A stretch of 31,144 bases of DNA from Limisphaerales bacterium. GTDB lineage: Bacteria; Verrucomicrobiota; Verrucomicrobiia; Limisphaerales; UBA11358. The position numbers and the translations under genes were made by a program. This document shows positions 16,161-23,858 of this stretch, piece after piece. The stretch's first letter is position 1, and every line of letters begins with the position of its first letter. The notes beneath the pieces are model-generated. The model did no database searches. It saw nothing but the letters and a program-made list of their open reading frames with translations, and was not told where the DNA came from. The stretch lies in the NCBI GenBank assembly GCA_027451565.1, contig DAIDJC010000006.1:1-31144 (forward strand), read 5' to 3'.

Positions 16161-16690
16161 CCACGGTCTGGCTTGGAGGCTGTTCCGGCTGCCACATGTC
16201 CTTTTTGGATTTGGATGAGTTTTTGCTGGAACTGGCGCCGCGAGTGGAGCTGGTTTTCAGCCCCATCATGGATGTGAAGGAGTTTCCGGCGGATGTGGAC
16301 CTTTGCCTGGTTGAGGGAGCCCTCTGCAACACGGACCACATTGAGATGGCGCACAAGATCCGCCGTCTCACCAAGGCGGTGGTGGCATTTGGGGATTGCG
16401 CCATAACCGGCAACGTGAGTGCCATTCGGAACCAGCTTGGCCTGGGAAACCGCGAGAATGTGCTGCAACGTGCCTATATGGAGTCTGCCCAGCTTAATCC
16501 CTGCAAGCCAGCCTTGAAGGGAATCGTGCCGCCATTGATCGAGCGGGTGATGCCTCTTCATGAGGTCATCCGGGTTGATTATTTTTTAACTGGCTGCCCT
16601 CCCCATGCGGAGAGGATAAAATCCTTCCTTTCCCAATGGCTGGCCGGGCAAAAGCCCCGTCTGCAGGGGCTGGATTTGAAGTTTGGATGA
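16142..16690 (+). CDS. hoxY: [NiFe] hydrogenase small subunit HoxY
   Basis: A 182-residue short small subunit with only the proximal [4Fe-4S] cluster, as in group 3 enzymes. Ligands fall in GGCSGCHMSFLD (C14/C17), FGDCAITGN (C86) and LTGCPPHAERI (C152). There is no Tat signal, so the hydrogenase is cytoplasmic. GGGAG at 16130-16134 sets ATG 16142, inside hoxU. hoxH follows after three bases. Confidence 0.95.
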   Translation: MGLPRLATVWLGGCSGCHMSFLDLDEFLLELAPRVELVFSPIMDVKEFPADVDLCLVEGALCNTDHIEMAHKIRRLTKAVVAFGDCAITGNVSAIRNQLGLGNRENVLQRAYMESAQLNPCKPALKGIVPPLIERVMPLHEVIRVDYFLTGCPPHAERIKSFLSQWLAGQKPRLQGLDLKFG

Positions 16691-16693
16691 TTT

Positions 16694-18118
16694 ATGGCAC
16701 ATCGAATTATCATTGACCCGGTCACCCGGATTGAGGGCCACGCCAAGATCAGCATTCACATGAATGATGATGGCAGCGTGGTGGATGCGGAGTTTCATGT
16801 GGTGGAATTCCGCGGCTTTGAGAAGTTTTGCGAGGGCCGGCCATTAAGCGAGATGCCCGGAATCACGCCGCGAATCTGCGGGATTTGTCCGGTCAGCCAT
16901 TTATTGGCCTCGGCAAAGGCGGGGGATGACATTCTGGCGGTTCAAATTCCAACTCCGTCGGACAAACTGCGGAGGTTGATGAATCTGGGACAGATCATTC
17001 AGAGCCATGCCCTGAGCTTTTTTCATTTGAGCGCCCCTGATTTTCTGGGTGGCTGGGACACTCCGCCGGAACAGCGGAATGTGTTTGGCCTGGCGGCCCG
17101 GCACCCGGAACTGGCTCGTGCCGGCATCCGATTGCGCCAGTTTGGGCAGGAGGTGATTGAAGTGCTTGGCGGCCGCAAAATTCATCCTGCCTGGGCCGTG
17201 CCCGGAGGCGTGCGCAACTGCCTCACAACCGATGGACAAAAGCGTCTCAAAGCATGGATCCCAGAAGCTTTTGCCACCACCCAACTGGCATTGAATCTGT
17301 TCAAGGACATCCTCGAAAAAAACTCAAGTGAATTGCTTTTGTTCGGCAATTTCCCGTCCCTTTTCATGGGGTTGGTCGGACCTGACGGTGAATGGGAGCA
17401 CCATGGCGGCAAGTTGCGGTTCAAGGACAGCCAGGGAAAAATCATTGCCGATCAACTGGACCCGAGGCGGTATGCGGAGTGGATATGTGAAGCATCCAAT
17501 CCGAATTCCTATTTGAAATCGCCTTATTTTCACCGCCTGGGGATTGAAGCGGGCATGTACCGTGTGGGACCCCTGGCGAGATTGAATGTGTGTGATAGCA
17601 TGGGGATGCCCAAGGCGGATGCGGAATTGCGCCAGTTCAAGCAACTGGGCGTGGGGGCTGTCACCTCCTCTTTTCTCTACCACCATGCCCGGTTGATTGA
17701 AATCCTGGCTGCGGTGGAATTCATACAGGCTTATTTGGATGACCCGGATGTGTTCTCGAACCGGCTTCGTGCTGATGCGGGCATTAACAATCTTCATGGA
17801 GTGGGTGCGAGTGAGGCTCCTCGCGGAACTTTGTTTCACGATTACACGGTGGATGAGGATGGGATCCTTCAAAAAGTCAACATGATCATTGCCACCGGGC
17901 AGAACAATCTGGCCATGAACCAGACGGTGAAACAAATCGCCAGTCATTACCTGCATGGAAAGGAAATCCCCGAACCCATGCTGAACCGCATTGAGCACGG
18001 GATTCGTTGCTATGATCCGTGCCTGAGTTGTTCCACCCACGCCATCGGGCAAATGCCCCTGCGCATTGAATTGCTTGGCCCCATGGGGCAGGTGTTGAAT
18101 GAGGTCACCCGGGGCTGA
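16694..18118 (+). CDS. hoxH: [NiFe] hydrogenase large subunit HoxH (group 3d)
   Basis: A 474-residue catalytic subunit. The N-terminal L1 motif is RICGICPVSH (C62, C65, H69) and the C-terminal L2 motif is DPCLSCSTH (C443, C446, H449); the four cysteines hold the Ni-Fe(CN)2CO centre. A 25-residue tail follows H449, the extension removed by the HoxW protease once nickel is inserted. Sequence style and the HoxEFUY partners place it in group 3d, the NAD-linked bidirectional enzymes, used either to oxidise H2 to NADH or to dump reductant as H2. An 81-base gap follows before hoxW. Confidence 0.96.
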   Translation: MAHRIIIDPVTRIEGHAKISIHMNDDGSVVDAEFHVVEFRGFEKFCEGRPLSEMPGITPRICGICPVSHLLASAKAGDDILAVQIPTPSDKLRRLMNLGQIIQSHALSFFHLSAPDFLGGWDTPPEQRNVFGLAARHPELARAGIRLRQFGQEVIEVLGGRKIHPAWAVPGGVRNCLTTDGQKRLKAWIPEAFATTQLALNLFKDILEKNSSELLLFGNFPSLFMGLVGPDGEWEHHGGKLRFKDSQGKIIADQLDPRRYAEWICEASNPNSYLKSPYFHRLGIEAGMYRVGPLARLNVCDSMGMPKADAELRQFKQLGVGAVTSSFLYHHARLIEILAAVEFIQAYLDDPDVFSNRLRADAGINNLHGVGASEAPRGTLFHDYTVDEDGILQKVNMIIATGQNNLAMNQTVKQIASHYLHGKEIPEPMLNRIEHGIRCYDPCLSCSTHAIGQMPLRIELLGPMGQVLNEVTRG

Positions 18119-18199
18119 CCGCCCCAAGCCGGAAGCTTTGCGCCGGTCTGATTATTTGAAACAAAGACCCGGTGTTCCAAGCCCGGAAAAGTTTGAATC

Positions 18200-18649
18200 A
18201 TGGATGCCCGAGTGAAACTCCTGGTGGTGGGTTATGGCAACACGCTGCGAAGGGACGATGGAGCTGGCGTGAAGGTGGTGGAGCTTCTGGAGGCAATGCA
18301 TTTGCCGGGAGTTGAAATCCGCATAGTGCAGCAACTTGTGCCTGAACTGGCTGAAGCGGCCGCCGCATCGCAAGGTATTGTTTTTGTGGATGCCACGGCC
18401 GGCAAATCCGAGAAGCCGGTGCTGGCAGAGTTGAAACCTTCCGCGGCCTCGCGGGTTTTTGCACACGCCTCGGATCCGGGTTCCATTCTTGCCCTGGCGG
18501 GGCTGCTCTATGGCGGACATCCCAAGGCATGGTGTCTCGCCATTCCCGCCCATGATTTTGGTTTTGGCGAGGGGCTTTCCGAGGCGACGATGAGGGATGT
18601 GCCTTTCGCAGCCGGGCTTTTGCGCGAGCTGGCCGTGGGTTTTGTCTGA
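18200..18649 (+). CDS. hoxW: HoxH C-terminal maturation protease
   Basis: A 149-residue HupD/HyaD/HycI-type endopeptidase. It starts LLVVGYGNTLRRDDGAG (residues 7-23), the family nickel-sensing segment; the further metal-contact positions are D64 in VDATAG and H89 in FAHASDPG. These enzymes use nickel in the large-subunit precursor as a recognition signal and cut after the L2 histidine. Its place directly after hoxH points to HoxH as substrate. A 111-base gap separates it from hypA. Confidence 0.92.
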   Translation: MDARVKLLVVGYGNTLRRDDGAGVKVVELLEAMHLPGVEIRIVQQLVPELAEAAAASQGIVFVDATAGKSEKPVLAELKPSAASRVFAHASDPGSILALAGLLYGGHPKAWCLAIPAHDFGFGEGLSEATMRDVPFAAGLLRELAVGFV

Positions 18650-18760
18650 TGGCGGTATAATTGTGGTTCAGGATTGTGCAACCAAGGATAAGCCAGTGAT
18701 GGAGGCGCATGGTATGTTTGTATTGCAAACAAATTCAAACCATTAACAAAAAGCAAAGCC

Positions 18761-19105
18761 ATGCATGAAGTTGCCTTGGTTCGCGCCATCATCGAGGAAA
18801 TAGAAAAACAAGCCGCCGCACAAAAAGCCCGCAGTGTGGGGAAGGTAAGAATTCGCTTTAATTCACTTACCAGCCACAGCGCGGATCATGTGCGTTTTAG
18901 TTTTGAAATAACGCGCAAAGACAGCAAGTTGCTCAAAAATGCCGTGCTGGAGTTGAATGAGCTGCCTCCGCTGCTGCGCTGCCGCTGTGGAAATGAGTTT
19001 CCCGGCCATCATCTGCCGGATGTTTGCCCCCGGTGCGTTTCCTTGGAGGTCACACCTGTGCATGACACCGGCCTGGTTTTGGAAAGCTTTGAAATTGAAA
19101 AATGA
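18761..19105 (+). CDS. hypA: Hydrogenase nickel-insertion protein HypA
   Basis: A 114-residue HypA. The N-terminal MHE (nickel ligand H2) is intact, as is the family fold. The zinc site is odd: C74-x-C76 rather than the usual C-x2-C, then C89-x2-C92; two histidines (H83, H84) sit in the loop. The DNA at 18979-18990 reads cleanly, so this is not an obvious frameshift. HypA normally works with HypB GTPase, but no hypB is present in the block. The stop overlaps the hypF start (ATGA). Confidence 0.9.
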   Translation: MHEVALVRAIIEEIEKQAAAQKARSVGKVRIRFNSLTSHSADHVRFSFEITRKDSKLLKNAVLELNELPPLLRCRCGNEFPGHHLPDVCPRCVSLEVTPVHDTGLVLESFEIEK

Positions 19106-21402
19106 TCCCTGATGCCAAAGCGCGTTTGAAGCTCGTCATTTCCGGTGCGGTCCAAGGAGTGGGGTTTCGCCCTTTTGTGTCCCGGCTGGCAAACGAGTTG
19201 CATGTTGCCGGCTGGGTGAATAACACCCCGCAAGGCGTTCTCATTGAGGCTGAGGCATCGCCCGGGGCGCTTCAAACATTTGTGGACAGGCTGAGGGCGG
19301 ACCACCCTGCGGGCAGCCATATTCGCAGCGTGGAATCATCGTGGGTGAGGCCCACGGGCAGCGGTGAATTTGAAATCCGCTCCAGCAGCAGCCAGGGCGT
19401 CTTCACCGCCGCCATCATGCCGGACATGGCAACTTGTCCGGATTGTTTGCGGGAAATGCTGGATCCTGCCAACCGGCGCCACCGTTATCCCTTCATCAAT
19501 TGCACCCGGTGCGGACCACGTTTCAGCATCATCCAAGCACTCCCGTATGACCGCGCCCATACTTCGATGAAGAAATTCAAGATGTGCGATGCCTGCCAGG
19601 CGGAGTATGACAACCCCGCAGACCGGCGGTATCATGCGCAACCGAATGCCTGCCCTGAATGCGGTCCGCAGCTTTCGTGGATGGATGCGCAGGGCAGGGG
19701 GTTGCATGACGGAGAGGACGCCCTGCAAAGAGCGGTCCAGATGCTTCGAGGAGGAAGCATCGTGGCAGTCAAGGGCGTTGGTGGGTACCATTTGATGGCC
19801 GACGCCACCAATGACCAGGCCGTTCTCCTTCTCCGCCAGCGCAAACAGCGCAGGGATAAGCCCATGGGTCTGCTTTTTCCTTCGCTGGCTTTAATCAAAA
19901 AAGCCTGTGTGGTGTCGCCCAATGAGGAAGGCTGGTTGCTGTCCAGGGAGTCTCCATTGGTTCTTCTGAAGAAACTCCGTGTTCCTGCCTTGGCATTGGC
20001 GGAATCCGTCGCGCCCGGATGCCCGTGCCTTGGCGTGATGCTGCCGTCCAATCCGCTGCATCATCTGCTGGCGGGGGAATTGGGTTTGCCGTTGATCGCC
20101 ACAAGCGGAAACCTTTGCGGCGAGCCTATCTGCATTGACGAGGCTGAGGCAATGGAAAGGTTGAAGGGCATCGCGGATGGATTTTTAACCCATGATCGCC
20201 CGGTGGTTCGTCCGGTGGATGATTCGATTATCCGGGAGGCAATTGGTGAAATAATGGTTTTACGGCGTGCCCGGGGTTTTGCACCGCTCCCGGTTTCACT
20301 TTCAGGAATGGGAACTGAATCCAATTCTTTGCTGGCGGTGGGCGGACATCTTAAAAATTCCATTGCTCTGGCGGTGGGCAGCGAGGCCTTTTTGAGCCAG
20401 CATATTGGCGACCTGGAAACAGAACCAGCCAGCCGCGCCTTCGCCAAGACCATTCAGGATTTTCAAAAGCTTTACGGGACTTGTCCGGACACTGTGGCTG
20501 TGGATTTGCATCCGGATTATCAATCCACCCGTCATGCCAACGAATCGGGTTTTCAGCGGGTGATCGCGGTGCAGCATCATGTGGCGCATGCCTTGTCCTG
20601 CATCACGGAGAATCAGGTTGGTTTGCCGGCCCTGGCTGTCATTTGGGATGGGACGGGGCTGGGAACCGATGGCACGCTTTGGGGAGGGGAATTTTTTGTG
20701 GTAAGGAAGGGCCTGGCGCGCCGGGTGGGGCATATCCGTGCATTCAGGCTTCCTGGAGGCGAGGCTGCGGTTCGGGAACCGCGTCGTGCGGCCCTGGGGC
20801 TGCTTTATGAAATGCATGGTCCCGCCGCCTTGAACCGAATCGAGCTGCCTTCCATCACGGCTTTCAAACCCGCTGAGCGGAAGTTGCTGGCAACGATGTT
20901 ATCCCGCAACCTGAATTGCCCCGTCAGTTCAGGCATGGGCAGGCTCTTTGATGCCGTGGCCTCGCTGCTTGGCGTGCGGCAGCAAAACACTTACGAGGGG
21001 CAGGCGGCCATGGAATTGGAAGCCAAAATCAAAGGCGGAGAGGATTCCGGCCAGTATGAGATCCCCATTTTGACCCGGTCCGGATTTTTCATCGCAGACT
21101 GGCAGCCCATGATTGAATCATTACTGCTGGATGCCCGCTCTGGAATGGATATGGGCGTTATTTGCGCGAGGTTTCACAATGCGCTTGCCAGCTTGCTGGT
21201 GGAACTGGCCGGTCTGGCTGGGTTGAAGCGGGTGGCGCTTTCCGGTGGGTGTTTTCAAAACCTTTACCTGCTTGAAACGACCGTGAAAAAGCTTCAAGGA
21301 AAAAACCATGAGGTTTTCTGGCAGCATCGTGTTCCCACCAACGACGGCGGCCTTACCCTGGGCCAGTTGAGGGCTGTCCGACAACATTTCAACCTTGATT
21401 AA
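19102..21402 (+). CDS. hypF: Carbamoyltransferase HypF
   Basis: A 766-residue full-length HypF. Domains in order: acylphosphatase (about 8-95, with VQGVGFRPFV), two C-x2-C-x18-C-x2-C zinc fingers starting at C112 (CPDCLREM, CTRCGPRF, CDACQAEY, CPECGPQL), a YrdC-like domain (about 200-385, IVAVKGVGGYHLMADATND), and a Kae1-like C-terminal domain with VQHHVAHALSCI and VALSGGCFQN. It turns carbamoyl phosphate and ATP into carbamoyl-adenylate and transfers the carbamoyl group to the C-terminal cysteine of HypE, the source of the CN ligands. hypC follows after three bases. Confidence 0.96.
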   Translation: MIPDAKARLKLVISGAVQGVGFRPFVSRLANELHVAGWVNNTPQGVLIEAEASPGALQTFVDRLRADHPAGSHIRSVESSWVRPTGSGEFEIRSSSSQGVFTAAIMPDMATCPDCLREMLDPANRRHRYPFINCTRCGPRFSIIQALPYDRAHTSMKKFKMCDACQAEYDNPADRRYHAQPNACPECGPQLSWMDAQGRGLHDGEDALQRAVQMLRGGSIVAVKGVGGYHLMADATNDQAVLLLRQRKQRRDKPMGLLFPSLALIKKACVVSPNEEGWLLSRESPLVLLKKLRVPALALAESVAPGCPCLGVMLPSNPLHHLLAGELGLPLIATSGNLCGEPICIDEAEAMERLKGIADGFLTHDRPVVRPVDDSIIREAIGEIMVLRRARGFAPLPVSLSGMGTESNSLLAVGGHLKNSIALAVGSEAFLSQHIGDLETEPASRAFAKTIQDFQKLYGTCPDTVAVDLHPDYQSTRHANESGFQRVIAVQHHVAHALSCITENQVGLPALAVIWDGTGLGTDGTLWGGEFFVVRKGLARRVGHIRAFRLPGGEAAVREPRRAALGLLYEMHGPAALNRIELPSITAFKPAERKLLATMLSRNLNCPVSSGMGRLFDAVASLLGVRQQNTYEGQAAMELEAKIKGGEDSGQYEIPILTRSGFFIADWQPMIESLLLDARSGMDMGVICARFHNALASLLVELAGLAGLKRVALSGGCFQNLYLLETTVKKLQGKNHEVFWQHRVPTNDGGLTLGQLRAVRQHFNLD

Positions 21403-21405
21403 ACC

Positions 21406-21654
21406 ATGTGCCTCGCTGTTCCAGGCAAAATTGAATCCATTCATGGAGAGGAGGCCTTGACCCGTATGGGCCGGATCAATTTTGGCGGCGTCATCCGGGA
21501 GGCCAGCCTGGCTTTTGTTCCAGAGGCCCGGCAAGGCGATTATGTCATTGTCCATGTTGGCTGCGCCTTGTCCGTGATTGATGAGGAAGAGGCGCTTCAA
21601 ATATTCCAATATATCAACGCCATGCGCGATGATTCCGTCCCGGGAGGGCCCTGA
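21406..21654 (+). CDS. hypC: Hydrogenase assembly chaperone HypC
   Basis: An 82-residue HypC/HupF-family chaperone with the signature MCLAVPGKI; C2 is the residue that contacts the iron and HypD. It holds Fe(CN)2CO with HypD and delivers it to apo-HoxH. Length is normal. hypD begins one base after its stop. Confidence 0.95.
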   Translation: MCLAVPGKIESIHGEEALTRMGRINFGGVIREASLAFVPEARQGDYVIVHVGCALSVIDEEEALQIFQYINAMRDDSVPGGP

Positions 21655-21655
21655 T

Positions 21656-22768
21656 ATGAAATATCTGGATGAGTTCAGGGATGTGGCCATGGCGCAAAAA
21701 CTAGTCCGGCAGATTCATCACCGGGCATCCAGGACTTGGACGCTCATGGAGATGTGCGGCGGCCAGACGCATGCAATCATGAAAGCCGGTCTGGATGATT
21801 TGCTTTCGCCCTGCATTCGTCTCGTGCATGGGCCGGGATGCCCGGTTTGTGTCACCCCGATGCATGTTGTGGATGAAGCCCTTGACCTGGCGTCGCGACC
21901 CGGATTGATATTTGCCTCGTTTGGGGACATGTTGCGTGTGCCCGGAAGTCACGGGGATCTTCGGGGAGTCAAGGCCGCCGGTGGTGATGTCCGAGTTGTT
22001 TATTGCCCGTTGGAAGCGGTGAAGATGGCCATTCAAAACCCTTCTTTGGAAGTTGTTTTTTTTAGCATTGGTTTTGAAACAACCGCACCGGCGACCGCAT
22101 TGGCTGTTCGTCAGGCCCAGCAGGCGGGCATTCATAATTTCAGCCTGCTCGTTTCCCATGTGCTGGTGCCGCCCGCCATTGAAACCCTTCTGGCTGACCC
22201 GGATTGCACCATACAGGGTTTTTTGGCGGCAGGCCACGTTTGTGCGGTCATGGGTTGCACCGAGTATGTGCCAATAGCAGACCGGTTCAGGGTTCCAATT
22301 GTGGTCACTGGTTTCGAACCTTTGGATTTGTTGCAGGGCATTCTCATGGCGGTGACGCAGTTGGAGGCCAATCACGGGCAGGTGGAAATTCAATATAGTC
22401 GAGTGGTCCGTCAAGATGGCAATGCTGCCGCCAGAAGTTTGATGGGAAGCGTTTTCGAGAGGATTTCCGCAAACTGGCGCGGTTTGGGCGAGATTCCTGC
22501 AAGTGGCCTGGGTCTGCGGGCAGAATTTTCCGCATTCGATGCCCGGAAAAAATTCGGACTTCAAAAATTTGCGGATCTTGATCCGGTCGAATGTATTTCC
22601 GGATTGATCCTGCGTGGTTTGCGAAAGCCGGTGGAATGCCCTTGTTTTGGCGCGTCCTGCACCCCGGAATTTCCACTGGGCGCCACCATGGTCTCCGAGG
22701 AGGGCGCCTGTGCAGCTTATTACCGCTACCGCACTCCATCCACTTCAATACCTCAACCATTGCCATGA
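21656..22768 (+). CDS. hypD: Hydrogenase maturation protein HypD
   Basis: A 370-residue HypD. Motifs: EMCGGQTHAI (C34), GPGCPVCVTP (C62, C65) around the iron-binding site, GFETTAPATA, and the C-terminal cysteine group ECPCFGASCTPEF and EEGACAAYYRY that binds a [4Fe-4S] cluster. It assembles Fe(CN)2CO with HypC, receiving cyanide from HypE. ATG 21656 with GGGAGGG at 21642-21648 is preferred to an in-frame ATG at 21578, which would run through hypC. The stop overlaps the hypE start (ATGA). Confidence 0.95.
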   Translation: MKYLDEFRDVAMAQKLVRQIHHRASRTWTLMEMCGGQTHAIMKAGLDDLLSPCIRLVHGPGCPVCVTPMHVVDEALDLASRPGLIFASFGDMLRVPGSHGDLRGVKAAGGDVRVVYCPLEAVKMAIQNPSLEVVFFSIGFETTAPATALAVRQAQQAGIHNFSLLVSHVLVPPAIETLLADPDCTIQGFLAAGHVCAVMGCTEYVPIADRFRVPIVVTGFEPLDLLQGILMAVTQLEANHGQVEIQYSRVVRQDGNAAARSLMGSVFERISANWRGLGEIPASGLGLRAEFSAFDARKKFGLQKFADLDPVECISGLILRGLRKPVECPCFGASCTPEFPLGATMVSEEGACAAYYRYRTPSTSIPQPLP

Positions 22769-23817
22769 ACCGGTCCCATCCAACATTCTCCTGTCCGATC
22801 CCCATCGTTCACCATGAACGCATTCTCATGGCGCATGGCGGTGGGGGGCGGCTCATGCACCAACTGATTGAATCTGTTTTTTTGCGCCCATTTGGCAATC
22901 CAGTTTTAAATGCGGCGCACGATTCCGCCCAATTTTTGCCGCCCAAAGGAAGACTGGCTTTCACCACTGATTCTTACGTTGTGAATCCGATTTTTTTTCC
23001 AGGCGGCGATATTGGATCCCTCTCGGTGCATGGCACGGTGAATGATCTCGCCATGAGCGGGGCGAGGCCGATTTGCTTGAGTTGCGCCTTTGTCATTGAA
23101 GAGGGGTTGAGCATGGAAACTCTGAGTCGGGTGGCCCATTCACTGGCACAGGCTGCAGCAAGCTGCGGTGTGCCCGTTGTGACGGGTGACACCAAAGTGG
23201 TGGAGAGAGGGAAATGCGACTCCATTTTTATTAATACATCGGGAATCGGAATCATGGAGCACTCCTTAAGCATATCGCCGCAAGGCATCCGGCCTGGCGA
23301 CGCCATCCTGTTAAGCGGTGATCTTGGGCGTCATGGAATGGCGGTCATGGCCCTGCGTGAAGGACTGCAATTCGAGAGCACTATTGAAAGTGATTCCGCG
23401 CCCGTGCATGAACCCGTGCTGGCCATGATTCAAGCAGGAGTGAGCATTCATTGCCTGCGCGATCTTACTCGCTCCGGATTATCCGCAGCACTCAATGAAC
23501 TGGCAGAAGCCTCAGGCCTGGCCCTTCAAGTGGAAGAATCCCTGATTCCAGTCAACGAGGATGTCCATTCCGCCTGCGAGTTGTTGGGTTTGGATCCATT
23601 GTGCGTGGCCAATGAAGGCCGATTCATTGCCTTTATTCCCGCCGCCGAGTCTGAGATGGCCCTGAACGTTCTCCGGTCTTTCCAAGTCAGCGCTAATGCG
23701 GTCTGTATTGGGAAGGTTATGAATTCGGGGGATCCGGCAGTTTTAATCAAAAGCCGAATGGGTTCCATTCGGCTTTTGGACATGCCTTCAGGTGAACAGT
23801 TGCCCCGGATTTGCTGA
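22765..23817 (+). CDS. hypE: Carbamoyl dehydratase HypE
   Basis: A 350-residue PurM/AIR-synthase-like enzyme. It shows the N-terminal ILMAHGGGGRLMHQL, the ATP-site strand LAFTTDSYVVNPIFFPGGDI, GDTKVVERGK, and the C-terminal PRIC whose final C350 carries the thiocarboxamide that is dehydrated to thiocyanate. ATG 22765 overlaps the hypD stop; a longer in-frame upstream extension would overlap hypD. It ends the hox/hyp block. Its last 70 bases contain a perfect 14-bp hairpin (23748-23778). Confidence 0.95.
   Translation: MNRSHPTFSCPIPIVHHERILMAHGGGGRLMHQLIESVFLRPFGNPVLNAAHDSAQFLPPKGRLAFTTDSYVVNPIFFPGGDIGSLSVHGTVNDLAMSGARPICLSCAFVIEEGLSMETLSRVAHSLAQAAASCGVPVVTGDTKVVERGKCDSIFINTSGIGIMEHSLSISPQGIRPGDAILLSGDLGRHGMAVMALREGLQFESTIESDSAPVHEPVLAMIQAGVSIHCLRDLTRSGLSAALNELAEASGLALQVEESLIPVNEDVHSACELLGLDPLCVANEGRFIAFIPAAESEMALNVLRSFQVSANAVCIGKVMNSGDPAVLIKSRMGSIRLLDMPSGEQLPRIC
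23748..23778. terminator. Perfect 14-bp hairpin inside hypE, likely bidirectional terminator
   Basis: CAAAAGCCGAATGG (23748-23761), loop GTT, CCATTCGGCTTTTG (23765-23778), with no mismatch. The AAAA-stem-TTTT form is that of a bidirectional rho-independent terminator. It lies 39 bases before the hypE stop and 81 bases past the GH35 stop on the minus strand. It probably ends GH35 transcription; on the plus strand, ribosomes translating hypE would tend to block it. Confidence 0.6.
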
Positions 23818-23858
23818 TTTGACAGTCTGCCCACAGCCAGATTTCACCTGGCCGGATT

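Noticed and set aside
18656..18661. TATAAT in the hoxW-hypA gap as an internal promoter
   Set aside because: No -35 resembling TTGACA at 16-18 bases upstream. The 111-base gap could still hold a promoter, but the evidence is one hexamer.
21578..21655. Extended N-terminus for HypD starting at ATG 21578
   Set aside because: The extra 26 residues overlap hypC out of frame and are unlike HypD; ATG 21656 has a strong ribosome site.
22591..22764. Extended N-terminus for HypE starting at 22591
   Set aside because: The added residues are an out-of-frame reading of the hypD C-terminus; ATG 22765 overlaps the hypD stop as expected for coupling.
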